Shown piece by piece: positions 23,083 through 33,841 of a DNA stretch of 64,000 bases. The notes under the pieces were generated by a model. The model was not told the origin of the DNA. It searched no databases and saw nothing but the letters and a program-made list of their open reading frames with translations. Source of the stretch: Nemertoderma westbladi (taxonomy: Eukaryota; Xenacoelomorpha; Nemertodermatida; Nemertodermatidae); NCBI GenBank assembly GCA_032718475.1, contig JAUCBJ010002788.1, positions 38,910 through 102,909 of the forward strand, written 5' to 3'. Each line of letters opens with the position of its first letter. Within the stretch, counting starts at the first letter, position 1. The position numbers and the translations under genes were made by a program.

Positions 23083-23399
23083 TTAAAATTTTTGAAATTT
23101 TTCAATTAAATTATCATGATATCTAGTAAAATTTATGGTAGCTAATAAATAATAAAAGCAATGATTAAAGTAATTTCAACAAGAAATTTTTTTTTAAATT
23201 TTAAATTTTTATTGTTGTTGTTTATTATTTGTTGTTTTATTGTTGTTTTTCAAAATTTCTAGCTACAATCTTACTGTCAAAATGTTAAATGTTCTAGAAT
23301 AAAAACCTCATGATAAAAGCTATTTTTCAAAAGAAAAAATTGGACTTCTGGATGTCTCTCACAAAAAAACCGCTTTATCTAATACTGTTTAATTTAATT

Positions 23400-23870
23400 T
23401 GAATATATTTATAAAAACCTTTAAAAAGGATTGTCCCATGCAATACAATATTCCATTGGAGCCACTAAAATTCAAAATGACCTCTATTGGACACTGTTCA
23501 TAAAGGGCCACCAAAAAATGAAATGGCTCTTACAAGACATTGTCCATTAGAGCCACTTAAATATGAAATATATTTCATATATATTAGGCAATTTTCCCTT
23601 AAAGCCATTCAAATCTGAAATGGCCCATATTGGATAGTGTCGCTTGGAGCCACTCAACTATAATGTGGCCCGATATTAGCCAATTTGTATCAAACGCCTT
23701 TGAAAAGGCAATGGCCCATGCAAGACCATGTTCCATTTGAGCCAAAAGTTCGAAATGGCCTTAATTAGTCACTGTTCATAAAGGGCCACTAAAAAATATA
23801 ATGGTTCTTACAAGACAATGTCCCCTTGGAGCCACCCAAATGACAAATATTATTTAGATTATCTAAAAAT
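23400..23870. repeat. Degenerate GGGCCACT repeats
   Basis: Words such as AAGGGCCAC(C/T)AAAAAAT, TTACAAGACA(T/A)TGTCC and GAGCCACT recur twice over with ~300-bp spacing (23,500-23,560 and 23,780-23,840). Related to the units at 15.9-16.5 kb. Confidence 0.65.
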
Positions 23871-23900
23871 AAAAAAAATAAAATGTTTGTTACAATATGT

Positions 23901-24480
23901 TTTGTTACATTATGTCAACTTAACAGCGTTCTGGTGAATTACTCATAACGCTGCAAAGTACTACTTTGCAGCGTTGCGGCCTATAGGACGGAACGTTGCA
24001 AAGTAATCAATGACATGGAAACAACTTCAATTACCGTATTCCAGAATGTATTATTTCCATTTATGTTAATGACTGCAGCTTTATTATCCAATTTGCAGTG
24101 ACGGGACTAGCTACTGGATGTAAATAATTGTTTAACATGTACTGTAATCTATTATGGCGAAACGTCCAATAGAAGACACTAAATTAACCAAAGAAAGTGA
24201 CGACAGTGTTCAGTAAAACTGAACGGACACAGACGGTGAATAAGTTTGCTTCAGTCGACTATAGTCAAGATGGATTAATGATTTATCACATCCAAGCAGG
24301 AGATAACTTCCAATAAACTTTAATTAGATTTAAATGTATAATTAATACTGTGTACCAGTGTACCTGTTAATAAATTTCACTTATATTCGATATAGTACAT
24401 GATTAAAATGTATAAATGAGCAACCATAAAATCCTTTCTTCACAAACCGAACGCTGATAAGTTGACATAATGTAACAAAA
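23901..24480. mobile_element. Short TIR element (MITE candidate), ~580 bp
   Basis: Left TTTGTTACATTATGTCAACT pairs with the reverse complement of the right end at 24,447-24,480 (..AGTTGACATAATGTAACAAA) and extends through CAGCGTTC. The interior has no ORF. A 29-nt hairpin (AACGCTGCAAAGTA, one base, its complement) lies at 23,947-23,975 just inside the left end. Confidence 0.65.
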
Positions 24481-25470
24481 TTACATACATCATTGCTTGC
24501 AAAGGTCACTTTTCAGCGTTAAAGACCCTTGTTTATTGATGTAAACCTCCCTCGCTGCGCTCGCTCGGTACATAAATAAACTCGGGTCATAACGCTGCAA
24601 AGTGCTACTTTGCACACAATGATGTAAATAGTTATTAGATTTAATTAATACGGGATAAAATTCACATTATATTTAATAGGCCTATAGATAATTGTTACAT
24701 TAGGGTAAGAGGCAAAACGTCTACATTTATGTCTCCAATATATGAATTACTGGTGGGGGATGGAATTCGTAGGGGTCGTAAGATGTATTTAGGCTAGTCT
24801 ATAAACTAATCCCCCACCAATGACAAAATGTTAATAATGAAGTGTATAGTACGCGAAATAGTGATAAGTTATCCTTCCTAGAGGTACCGAACGGTCATAC
24901 ATTATTTCTTAAAAAAGCACAAATTTTAATCGCTTGTCAGTGAGAATTTATTAAAACCTGTTGTTATTTACAGTATTGTTATTTACAATTTAACATATTT
25001 TGTTTGCACAAGTTTCGATCTTCAAACGGCTGAGACATCCAAATAGTGGCGCAAATTGACCATTAGTGAAAAGGTATTGTTTATTGTTTTGGGTAGAAAA
25101 CACCGCCACTAATGTTTGAAATTTAAATAAATTAATTTTTTAAATCATCTAAAAAACACATATTTTGTGTTTCCGGTCACTTTGCGCCATTAACTCGAGA
25201 AATCACATCCGCGTTTTTGACTGTCGGTCATAAGTGATAATAATTATCTATAACGAAAGACTTAAAATCGTCTAAAAACTACTTATTGTACAACTCATAA
25301 TCAGAAATTACACAAAAGTGAATTGTATGCGTTATTGTAGATATATATATTTTTTAAAATATCTGCAAAGGCATTTTTGGCTGTAGAATTAAATTGATAA
25401 TAAATACTATTGTTTACCGCCAGGGGTGCAAGTTAAATTCATAAGAACTAAAGGCAATTTCCTTGTAATT
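24481..25470. other. Non-coding with hairpin at 24,524-24,588
   Basis: GACCCTTGTTTATTGATGTA pairs with TACATAAATAAACTCGGGTC around a GC-rich loop. AACGCTGCAAAGTGCTACTT at 24,591 repeats the hairpin seen at 23,947. The rest is AT-rich with no coding frame. Confidence 0.55.
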
Positions 25471-25640
25471 GTTTATTTTGGGCCATTATGCCTAGATTGG
25501 GCCATTTTGTTCTAGGTGGGCCATATTTGCCCTAAGAGGACGTGTACCTTTTGGGCCATCGTAGTAGGATTACGGGCCATTGCTCCAAGCCCAAGGCCAT
25601 TTAAGGGCCATTGGACCTTTAAAAGGTGGCCCTAATAGTG
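25471..25640. repeat. GGGCCATT motif cluster
   Basis: About eight GGGCCAT(T/A) or GGCCATT words in 170 bp with irregular 15-30-bp spacing, plus GGTGGCCCTAATAGTG. Confidence 0.7.
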
Positions 25641-26005
25641 GGAAAGCTTATATATAAGGGATATATATATATATAAGTTTAAATTAAGTAAAGAAAGTTA
25701 GGTAATATGACTGTAGGGTGTGAGATCAAGTTGTTTTAGTATAATAATATTTTAAGAATTCAAAAAGTGACAACTTAGCCTATATGATGAATCACTAAAA
25801 ATTTATTTTTTTATTATTAGCTTTCGATAGCTCTCTCTATCTTTTTCAAATAAACGATATTCTAGAATTATTGCACTACAAATAATAATACTACCCTAGC
25901 AACTAATGAGTTTGTTAAATTTGTGAATCTTTAATCTTTATAATTCTTAAGGATTGAAAACATCAAGTCCAAAGCGTGAAAACCTTTTTGTGAAAACCTT
26001 TTAGG
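25641..26005. other. AT-rich non-coding
   Basis: No feature beyond a short AT microsatellite near 25,650-25,675. Confidence 0.5.
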
Positions 26006-26180
26006 CCGACCTGTAAGTCGGTAAGTTGGGAGTTGCTCAGGAATTAATTCCTCTTCACATAGCCTGCCTGGACAAGGGCCTTGGTATAACTTGGTGGACA
26101 AACCTTGGCCGATTATATTCCTCCGCCGGGAGGTAGTTAGGAGGGATCACGCCTGAAGACATGCTGGGGGTATATAAATC
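26006..26180. other. GC-richer island with several short hairpins, function unknown
   Basis: Within 130 nt there are three exact small hairpins: CCGAC...GTCGG (26,006-26,021), AGGAATTAATTCCT (26,039-26,052) and CCTCC...GGAGG (26,120-26,133). Composition is clearly richer in G+C than its flanks and no tandem repeat explains it. It could be part of a structured RNA or an old mobile element; I cannot assign it. Confidence 0.3.
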
Positions 26181-27270
26181 TTACCCAACTTTATATAATT
26201 TTTGCGGCTATAGAAAAGCGACATTTTTTTCTTTCAAATTTCCCGTTGGTAACTGGTTCAGGAGATTTTGCAGTGCTTGGGAGGGCCCCTGTAATTAAGC
26301 CATCGCAAAAAACTAAATAGACCTTAAACTAAATAGGCTAAACCATAACTAACTAATTATAACAAAAATTCAACTTTGTTTTTCGCATTTTTAAATGGGT
26401 ATTAACCGATAAAAATCTTGAAAAATGAGGCTGTACATTTTTGAAAATTTCTCTTGATCTGTTTATTTTTTCGGGCTAATATTCATAGGGGTATACCAAA
26501 TAAGATCTCGCGAAAAAATAAACCTGTCATTCTGTTCGGGTGGATACAGCCACTGAACTTCTTCAACAATAGCGTTTGGCGGCACGCAGAGGTTAAAATT
26601 CGACTAAAGTCTGCAGAAATTTCGCAATGCTGTTTCCATAAACAAGACTCTTCAGATATTGGTGTTCACAATAACCCAGAGGTACAATGGGTTCCTGGTT
26701 TCTGTTGGGGATATGTGAAGAAAGGTTAGGATAGTTATGGTGTGTTCACCATTGGGAGAACTGTGGCGGTCTCAATCCTGCCTTATAAGGTAACAGCCAA
26801 GAGAGAGAAGCTTAGATTTTAAGGAATTATCAAAGTTTCTGCAGAATATTTTATCTTATCTTTAGACCATAGCACATACCGAATTATGCATCCTTTCACA
26901 TTGTTAATTGTACAAGCAACGACAAAGCAGCGCGCAACATACTGTAGCCTACATGCTGTGTGTTGTACATTAGAAATAATTGGATTTGCGGGGGAAATAA
27001 TGGGTTTATACTGTGAAAATTACATCAATTATTACCGACCAATTTATTGAGCGAGTTACAATATTCTCTGTGCAGCAAACCCATCGTTTCACTATATATT
27101 AATTGCTTTGATCACTATCAATTACCGTACCATACCATCAATGGTATGGTTCCATCCTATTCGGTAGGCCTACAGCGCTACAGTGTTAGGCAGTAATGGC
27201 TAAGGCACTGCCTAACATTGTCCAAGTCTGGCTTTACATTGGCATTGTAGAATGTACAGTTTTGAAAAAT
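26181..27270. other. Non-coding; one unexplained 91-codon frame
   Basis: A frame at 26,454-26,729 (+) is open for 91 codons but begins at a TTG, lacks recognisable motifs and is not flanked by gene signals. Otherwise nothing seen. Confidence 0.4.
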
Positions 27271-27830
27271 TTTTGGAAATTAAAATTTTGAGAACTGCCA
27301 TCATCAGCGAGACGAAATTCGTGGGTGGATGATCGTCGACCTAGAAGAGGATGGATGTTTCATGTACCCCAAGTGTGGATGATGGTGTCATTGGCGGTTA
27401 TGGGAGACTCACTACAAGAGTTGAGCAGTTTATCGTGGGCAGAGGCAGGGTAGACTGAGTAATCTGCACCACAGTCGACTAATAAGTTGGGACCAAGAGT
27501 AGCGGTCACTGACCTTCATTGTTTTTTCGTCGGTCGTTTGATCATGGCAGAACGTGGATACAGCTAGCGGCCAGTCTGGGAGTTTCCCGAGGTTGAAAAC
27601 TTAGGCCGAATTGGGGCGGGTGCATTCGGTTCAAGGTGACGGAGGATGCAACTATCATGGTTACATTTACGGGTATATTCTCCAAATCTATCGCGTAAAA
27701 AACAAAGTTCATTACGGATTCTTGCTGTTGGCTTCGAGGAAGGCGGCGCTGAATGTGCAGAGTTGATGACTGGGTGCCAGAAATTTTTAACATTTTTATT
27801 TTGATATCCTAAGTTGTACACTATATAATT
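27270..27830 (-). pseudogene. Ty3/gypsy gag-protease remnant
   Basis: Read on the minus strand, one frame gives 'LCFLRDRFGEYTRKCNHDSC', matching the single Cys-His gag knuckle ('CWYH.RFG..A.KC..PC') that precedes protease in a common invertebrate gypsy family. Another frame just downstream gives 'NLLVDCGADYSVYPAS', a retropepsin active site with Asp-Cys-Gly instead of Asp-Thr/Ser-Gly, followed by 'FRLADDGSS'. Frameshifts and stops separate the parts; no RT follows. An old fragment only. Confidence 0.65.
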
Positions 27831-29080
27831 GTGCTTGTATCTTGAATATTCTTCATCTTGTACTGTACATTTTTCGTCTGTTGGTTAGTTAATTTGGCTT
27901 GAGTTAATTTGGGAAATAAATATGAATCTGAATATTTCATGATCTACAAAATTCGGTATAAAGTTTATTGCGATAAATTCTTTATTTGTGTTGTTGTTTA
28001 CAAATAATACAACAATAATGGTGCCGAGTTAGCACCAACTTGCTAAAGTGCGAAATGGAAAAAATCACTGCAAGGAAGGTAATGCTAATCTGTGTCAAAA
28101 CAAATTCCAGGAATTCAATGTCCCACCTTCAATCTTAAAGCAGTTGCTAAAACGGTTTACCTTGAATTCACTAATCTAGCTCAATCTCATGAATTTCTGG
28201 GTAGGCTTTAACTGTATGTAGGGAAGTGTTCATTCCTTCTTGCATCCAAAAATGAATTATTACTTCCACAGAATCCATCATTGTAACTAACTATATTTAA
28301 TTTTAATGTCTCTGAAACTAAACATCCTGTTGTTGGTCCAATAGAATGCCTCATCCGAATGCAACGTGGCAGTGTATTCCTTACACAAGTCAGTTTGTTG
28401 TAATGTACACTATGTAGCTGTGGTGGTATAGAATGCATTACAATTAAGTCAAATTACAGTATTCCTTACTGCAGTTATACGAACAAAATAAAAAAGCAGC
28501 TGTATTTTAACAGAATGATAGGAATGTATTGTAATTATTTTTTACATTACACATATCCGTATTAACTAAATATAACATTGTCAATTAAACGCAATGATAA
28601 AGATTCCAGCTATGATGCAACAATGTACGGTTATCTGTATGTGGGATGGTTGGGGGAGAGGGGGGGGGGGGGGGGGTGTAGTGTTCCATATCGGTTACAT
28701 TCATTAGTTCACATACATACAAACATCCATAAATCGTTACATGGCACATCTCCGCACTTACCGATACAATGGCCCACCATATTTATTTTCCTGTCACCTA
28801 TAAAAAGTTACCGCAGTTTGATACTTAATCCGAAATGGAGTTGGCTGATTACTTTGCTGATTTCTTTGATGGTAAAATTTACTGTACTGTATTCTAGTGC
28901 AGTATTACTTTATTAGCCCTTTCAAAAATTAAATTTAAAAATTGGAATCATTAATAATAACATTGCATTTAAATGATGTTATAATCATTACTCGTGTCAT
29001 CAATTCAATAACAATCACTGACATACCTACCCTATCTAAATTGTATTATTTGCCTGTTACTGACGTGTGATTGGGATTTA
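27831..29080. other. Non-coding with a poly-G run
   Basis: A G-rich tract at about 28,652-28,676. A minus-strand frame of 76 codons (28,208-28,438) has no recognisable motif. Nothing else supported. Confidence 0.45.
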
Positions 29081-29086
29081 AAGAGA

Positions 29087-29971
29087 TCGCAGGGATCGCA
29101 GCGGTGCTGCCAATGTGGCATTACTCGCTGTGGTTGCTGCACATCAGGATGATGCGGCTGTAACAAAGCGCGGTGTCCCTGTATTAGCTGCGCGCAGTTC
29201 CTTGCAGGAGGATGCAGGGAACCGATTTACAAGCCCGAGTCCCAATACCCGTATGCAATCAACTTAGTCCCAACCGCCCATCCCAATAAACTTTTCCTCC
29301 CGAAATGACACATTGAATATCATGGATGCCGGGCTCCCAGAGAGCCAAACTTCATTCAACTCACTAAATAAGACATTGGTAACTACGCCAACAGATTCAG
29401 AGAGGGGCGCCGACCAGTCTGTCGATAAACCTAACATCCCATCCCAATCCCGACCAATAACTGCAATGCTCGGCAGTCCTCGTTTCCCATGCCACCCCAC
29501 GGATTCCCCAACAGTTCAATCCTCAACGATGTTTGAACGTTCATGAAGTTGACCCACTTGACTCCCGACCCCCAGGATTTAATGACAAGAGCCTATGGGT
29601 CCACTTTGGTTGGTAAAGGGACTGCCAAAGACATCATTCTACACCATTGGAGACTCGCTACACGGTTGAATGGTTCTAAATACCGATTACCGGGTGGTGC
29701 TGTTGGGCGTGATGTTGTGGCGCTGTTGGCTTCAGAAACAACGACCTTCGTATCTGCACTACAATACAATGCGGCCAATGCCTGGTCTGAGAAAATCCTG
29801 CTTGCGGACTCACTTCTCCTCCATCGTGACCCAAAGGTAATTAAAGGTGCCGACATCCGCCGCCTCCTCACCCGCAGAATCGGTCTGTGGCAATTGGAGC
29901 AACTGGAAGTCCTCCTCCAGGAGGTGGAACGCTGCTCCCTGAAGTTTGGCCCTGGGAAGAGGGTCGGTTGA
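29087..29971 (+). pseudogene. LINE ORF N-terminal remnant (Cys-rich module and adjoining region)
   Basis: A plus-strand frame at about 29,095-29,215 is cysteine-dense ('CCQCGITRCGCCTSG', one stop, 'CGCNKARCPCISC', then 'GGCREP'), like the small Cys-rich module that precedes RT-like ORFs in some invertebrate elements. Downstream, 29,543-29,971 is an intact 142-codon frame with 'RRLLTRRIGLWQLEQLEVLL', resembling the pre-RT linker ('R...W..G..E.LL.E') of the LINE class whose C-terminal part is at 1-1098. The link between the two is inference; no RT motif is present here. Confidence 0.45.
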
Positions 29972-29974
29972 TGT

Positions 29975-30712
29975 CAGCCAGCTGATGAGAGAGGTGTTCA
30001 CTTGCCTTATGCTTGAGGGTAAAGTTCGGAGTGTGGTTTGATGGGTGATGGGCCGGGAGTCAGGCGGTGTCATGGATCCCAGCGATGAAGTTGACAAAGG
30101 TGGCTGCAAAGTAAGTGTTTTTGATGTTTCTGGGATGTCGGGGGTATTTAACGGGTCATTTAAGTGACTTAAAAGATTCTCAAAATGAGTTTCAAGTTTA
30201 TCCATTGGTATAGGTGCTACATTGTTTGGTTTGCCTTCTCTCAGCAAAGTCCATGGTGTAATTTCAGTTTGAGCTATACGTTCTAGAAGGCGATCTTCCT
30301 CATAAATTTCACGTTTGTATTTCAGCAGTTTTTTGTATTCACGGCGTGCTTCCCAGAAAATGTCTTTGTCAGTAGTAGAGAAATTCCTTTTTGAGAACAA
30401 ATGCAGCATGTGTAGTTTGCGATCACGACATTCATTGTCGAACCATGGTTTTCCGTTTTGAGGTCGTCTTATCGACTTTGGTAGAACTGAGTCTGTTATA
30501 GCATCAGTTAAACATCTGTTGGCAACATTGATATCAGCGTTAACAGCTAGTTCGAAGGCTGCTACTGAAAGGAGCGGGTGGTCTCGTAGTTTGCTGGTGT
30601 TCAAATTCCGCGAAACTAGCGGGGCACGCTGGTTGAGTGGAGACATACGACCGCAAACGATCGCAATGCAAATTTCAATGCAGAGCAATACCAGCTGGGC
30701 CCTGCGTTCCAA
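29975..30712 (-). pseudogene. LINE endonuclease-RT linker fragment
   Basis: The minus-strand frame (its last part overlaps the preceding fragment in antisense) contains 'KPWFDNECRDRK', 'FWEARREYKKLLKYKREIYEE' and 'THFENLLS', the conserved linker between the apurinic-type endonuclease and RT of many LINEs. No endonuclease or RT catalytic motif is present. It begins abruptly opposite the plus-strand fragment, so the junction near 29,975 is a breakpoint between two decayed elements. Confidence 0.65.
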
Positions 30713-31059
30713 TCATCTAGCTGGAAACGCAGCGGCCAACGACACCGTCACCTAGCAACAAGAACCACATCACACGGGTTTCATTTCAAGCTGTGTGAAA
30801 ATAATTCCTACCACGATCCATGTATTGACTGTATATGTCGTTTCTGTCTGCAACCTGCAAAGAACCGATACCATGCCCTAGTCTGCGACAAATGCCCAAC
30901 AATATCCACCTTATCCTCTCAATAACTAATTATTTTAGACCATATATTAATATTATAATAATTTATAAATTTTAGATTCCGTGCAATTTAATATATAATT
31001 ACAGCACTTAGGTTTTTACCATTTACCCCGACTGGGGGGTGTCCAGATTAATTAATAAA

Positions 31060-31500
31060 GTAAGTGTTTTTGAAGCGCTACGAAGCAAGCACCATTCTTA
31101 ATCCAATTACTCAAAGAAAGGTTGCTGAATGTAGAGATTCTTAATAACTTCCGTCCGGTATTCAATTTTGTATTCTTATCCTAAATAATAGAAAAAGTAG
31201 CGGCAAATCATCTAATCCACTACATTAATTTGAATTCTCTTTACAAACCGCATCAGACAGTCAGAGTGCATATAGAAAGTATTACTGCGCCGAAACATCA
31301 ATACTACGCGTATCCAATGATGCCTTGCGAACCTTCGATGATGGATCGGCAGTTTTATTAATAACATTAGATTTATGTGTCGCATTCGATACTGTTGACC
31401 ATAATCATCATAAGTTATTGTCGATTTTAGAAAACCAAATGAGATAGTTGTCTAGCGTTACAGTAGTGCGAATCTTATCGAATCGATCTGTCACAGCAAG
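31060..31500 (+). pseudogene. CR1/jockey-type LINE RT remnant
   Basis: Plus-strand frames read 'LLNNFRPV' near 31,135 and, after a frameshift, 'SNDALRTFDDGSAVLL' and 'LDLCVAFDTVDH', the RT box with its catalytic Asp (family form 'LDLSAAFDTVDH'). Several stops interrupt it. A small Cys-rich stretch at 30,830-30,915 ('CICRFCLQP...CDKC') may be an ORF1 zinc finger of the same kind of element. Confidence 0.7.
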
Positions 31501-31680
31501 AACGAATATGAAATTCATTTTCTGAACAAAAAATGTTACGGTAACGGCGTTGTGTAGATGGGCGCCGTACCATAAACGTGAGTTTGCGCGACTACGCGGC
31601 CATCCAGGTAGGGAAGGTTCCCACTGTTAATGAAAGACATGATGTTTCTGTAGACTACATATGATATGTATATTGTTCGT

Positions 31681-32338
31681 ATTGATCCCCCCCCCCCCCC
31701 CCCCCCACCTCTAAAATCTACAAATTTTAACGAAAACAAACGTCTGATGTTTACGTAGATTTCACTCGTCTGAATCCGACTGCAAAAAAAATTTTGAAAA
31801 CATGAACTGGTGAGGTGGTTATTTGGCAGCACCAAAATTACAAGTAGTGAACAATTTTCATAAAATTTGAAAGTTTAAATTTTCGGCTAACTGTTTTTCA
31901 ATTCAATTTTTCTGAGGCGCAAGATCCATTGGAAAATATTTAAAAATTATCTTATTACTATAAATGGGTGTTTTAGACCTCTACATAGGCAAAAAATGAA
32001 AGAAAAAAAACAAGTAACCAGCACTTTTCAGTTTGAACACAAAATTTTGAATTCACTTATACGATGCTATAAATTCATATTTTCCGGTTTTCTTGGGCGC
32101 TGATTCTAATGGAATACATTTCTAATTTGCTAGATCATTGCCACTCGTATTTTTCTGCATAATTTGGCAAATTTTGGTGCTAGCACCAAATTTCGTACCC
32201 ATCACCAAAAAGTACAAGTTTGAGATTGTCCAATCTAAATCTAGTGCGGTTTTTATTGATTCCATCGGATTCAGAACCCTCATAAGCCCGTATAACGCAA
32301 GAAATAAGATGATACTATCTATTGATCAATTTGTTTAT
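31681..32338. mobile_element. Second copy of the satellite-bearing TIR transposon, left piece (inverted)
   Basis: Starting at a poly-C run (31,687-31,706), this is the reverse complement of about 22,290-22,860, including the palindrome TTGGTGCTAGCACCAA near 32,176. It stops at 32,338, where the LTR element begins, and resumes at 45,405 beyond it. Confidence 0.8.
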
Positions 32339-33841
32339 TGTAAAGGCTTTTGAGGATATAACTAGTTATTTTCCCCGCAAAGTACTCTGTAGGTGTTTTA
32401 GCGGACATAAAAAGCCGTTTTCTTACTGTGTAGGTGTTTTACTGGACATAAAAAGCCATTTTTCTGTATGTGTACTTTAGCGGACATAACAAGCCATTTT
32501 GTGCCGCAATACGCCAAAATACTCTTAATACAGTGTAGTTCAGATGACGACATCTATCAGCTGATATGTCGATGTGGAGCTTTTTGGCTTTATTTGTTCG
32601 GCTCGCTCGACCAATCAGAGCGATTTTCACTTTGTGTTGGACCATGCCTACAGAAACTCACGCAATTCAGTCAGTGTGTATCTTTCTAAGCCCAGAACAC
32701 CGGCTTAGGATTCTTCTGTACTTCTGTGGAAGTTTCAGACTTTGACCTAAACCTCAGAAACATCAGATGGCTTTGATCAAAGGAACGTAAAACTATTTAC
32801 GCAGCACACCGCCACATCGCGGCATCACGCAACGCGATTCAACTACACATACTGACTGTTCACCGCATTATTTGATTCTGTTATTAATTGGTGTTACTGT
32901 GTTATATTGGTATATATTGCTGATATATTTGGAGAATACCGATGAATAATCATAAAACCCTCAATCTCTTTGATTACTAAAGGTTAGAGGAACAGGTTTA
33001 CCGGTAGCAACTGCGACTTACATTATAGTGGTTTTTGTGTGAATTGAATGCTATTTCATAATCCCTACATGTGTCTACTACTAGGATCGGCATGCTGCAT
33101 TGCAGCTGCATTTTTAAGAATGCTGTGCCGGCTTGTCAACAAAATTGCACCGCCACAACTCCCTATCACCCATGACATTTGCTAGATCATCCGCATCTTT
33201 AAGGCCAGTGTCCTTTAAGATGCGTCTCAAGAAAGTCATGGGCTGTCCACCTTGCTTATTCGCTCCATGAGGCTGCCAAAGTACAAGATTATGCACTGGC
33301 TGGTCCTCACGGCGAAAGCAATGTCCTGCAAAGCGGAGGCGATTTTGTTCTAGTGTCAAGCTTGGTCAAGACATGTGTCAGTTGCGATCCTCCTTATATA
33401 TGATCAAATTCAGTGACGGTCGGCAGATCAGTGCGCAGTAGTATGAACTAGTGTGAAGTCGTGTGAAGTAGTGTGAAGGTTAATAAAGCATCTCCTAAAG
33501 AATGCGCTTTTTACGAAACTCAGTAGCCATCCAGTTGTGATTAGTATAAGTCATAACTCTATTTTATACCTAAAGCGCCACGTCCTAAAGGAACTGTTAA
33601 TATTTCCCCGAAAGTGAATAATATTGTCAGAGATTATATATTAACGATCAATCGAATAATACAGTAGGTCTACACTGCAATCACTATCAAAGCATCCGAA
33701 TCCAGTCTCCCTTAACTGCGGGTGAATGGTCGCACACAGGCTGGCTTCGGCTGATGTACCTTCAGTACATTAAATAATTGATATACAAAAAGACAATTAA
33801 AATTAGCTGGTTAAACTGCAAAAGGTCTAAAAGCGCGAACA
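32339..33841 (+). repeat. 5' LTR of the BEL element (contains a LINE insertion)
   Basis: 1,503 bp as found. Removing the 295-bp LINE and its 9-bp duplication leaves 1,199 bp, exactly the length of the 3' LTR. Seen: three tandem 'TTTAGCGGACATAA(A/C)AAGCC' words at the start, a TATA-like CCTTATATATGATC near 33,400, GTGTGAA repeats and AATAAAG near 33,484. The TATA and AATAAA could serve the R region; that is inference. Confidence 0.9.
33076..33370 (-). mobile_element. 5'-truncated LINE copy inside the 5' LTR
   Basis: Nearly identical to 18,816-19,110 (the 3' end of the LINE at 18.8 kb). It encodes the last ~80 residues of RT ('LRFAGHCFRREDQPVH' ... 'CNFVDKPAQHS'). It is flanked by ACATGTGTC (33,067-33,075 and 33,371-33,379); the 3' LTR has this site once. 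The LINE therefore jumped after the LTR element was in place. Confidence 0.93.

Noticed and set aside
26454-26729. 91-codon plus-strand frame
   Set aside because: TTG start, no motif, no splice or regulatory context; kept only as a note.
29313-29546. 77-codon plus-strand frame and its 78-codon antisense partner
   Set aside because: Ser/Pro/Thr-rich low-complexity sequence between LINE fragments; no independent evidence for a gene.
32468-32689. Frames at the start of each LTR (also 44,335-44,556)
   Set aside because: They lie wholly within the LTRs and are duplicated only because the LTRs are; no protein motif.
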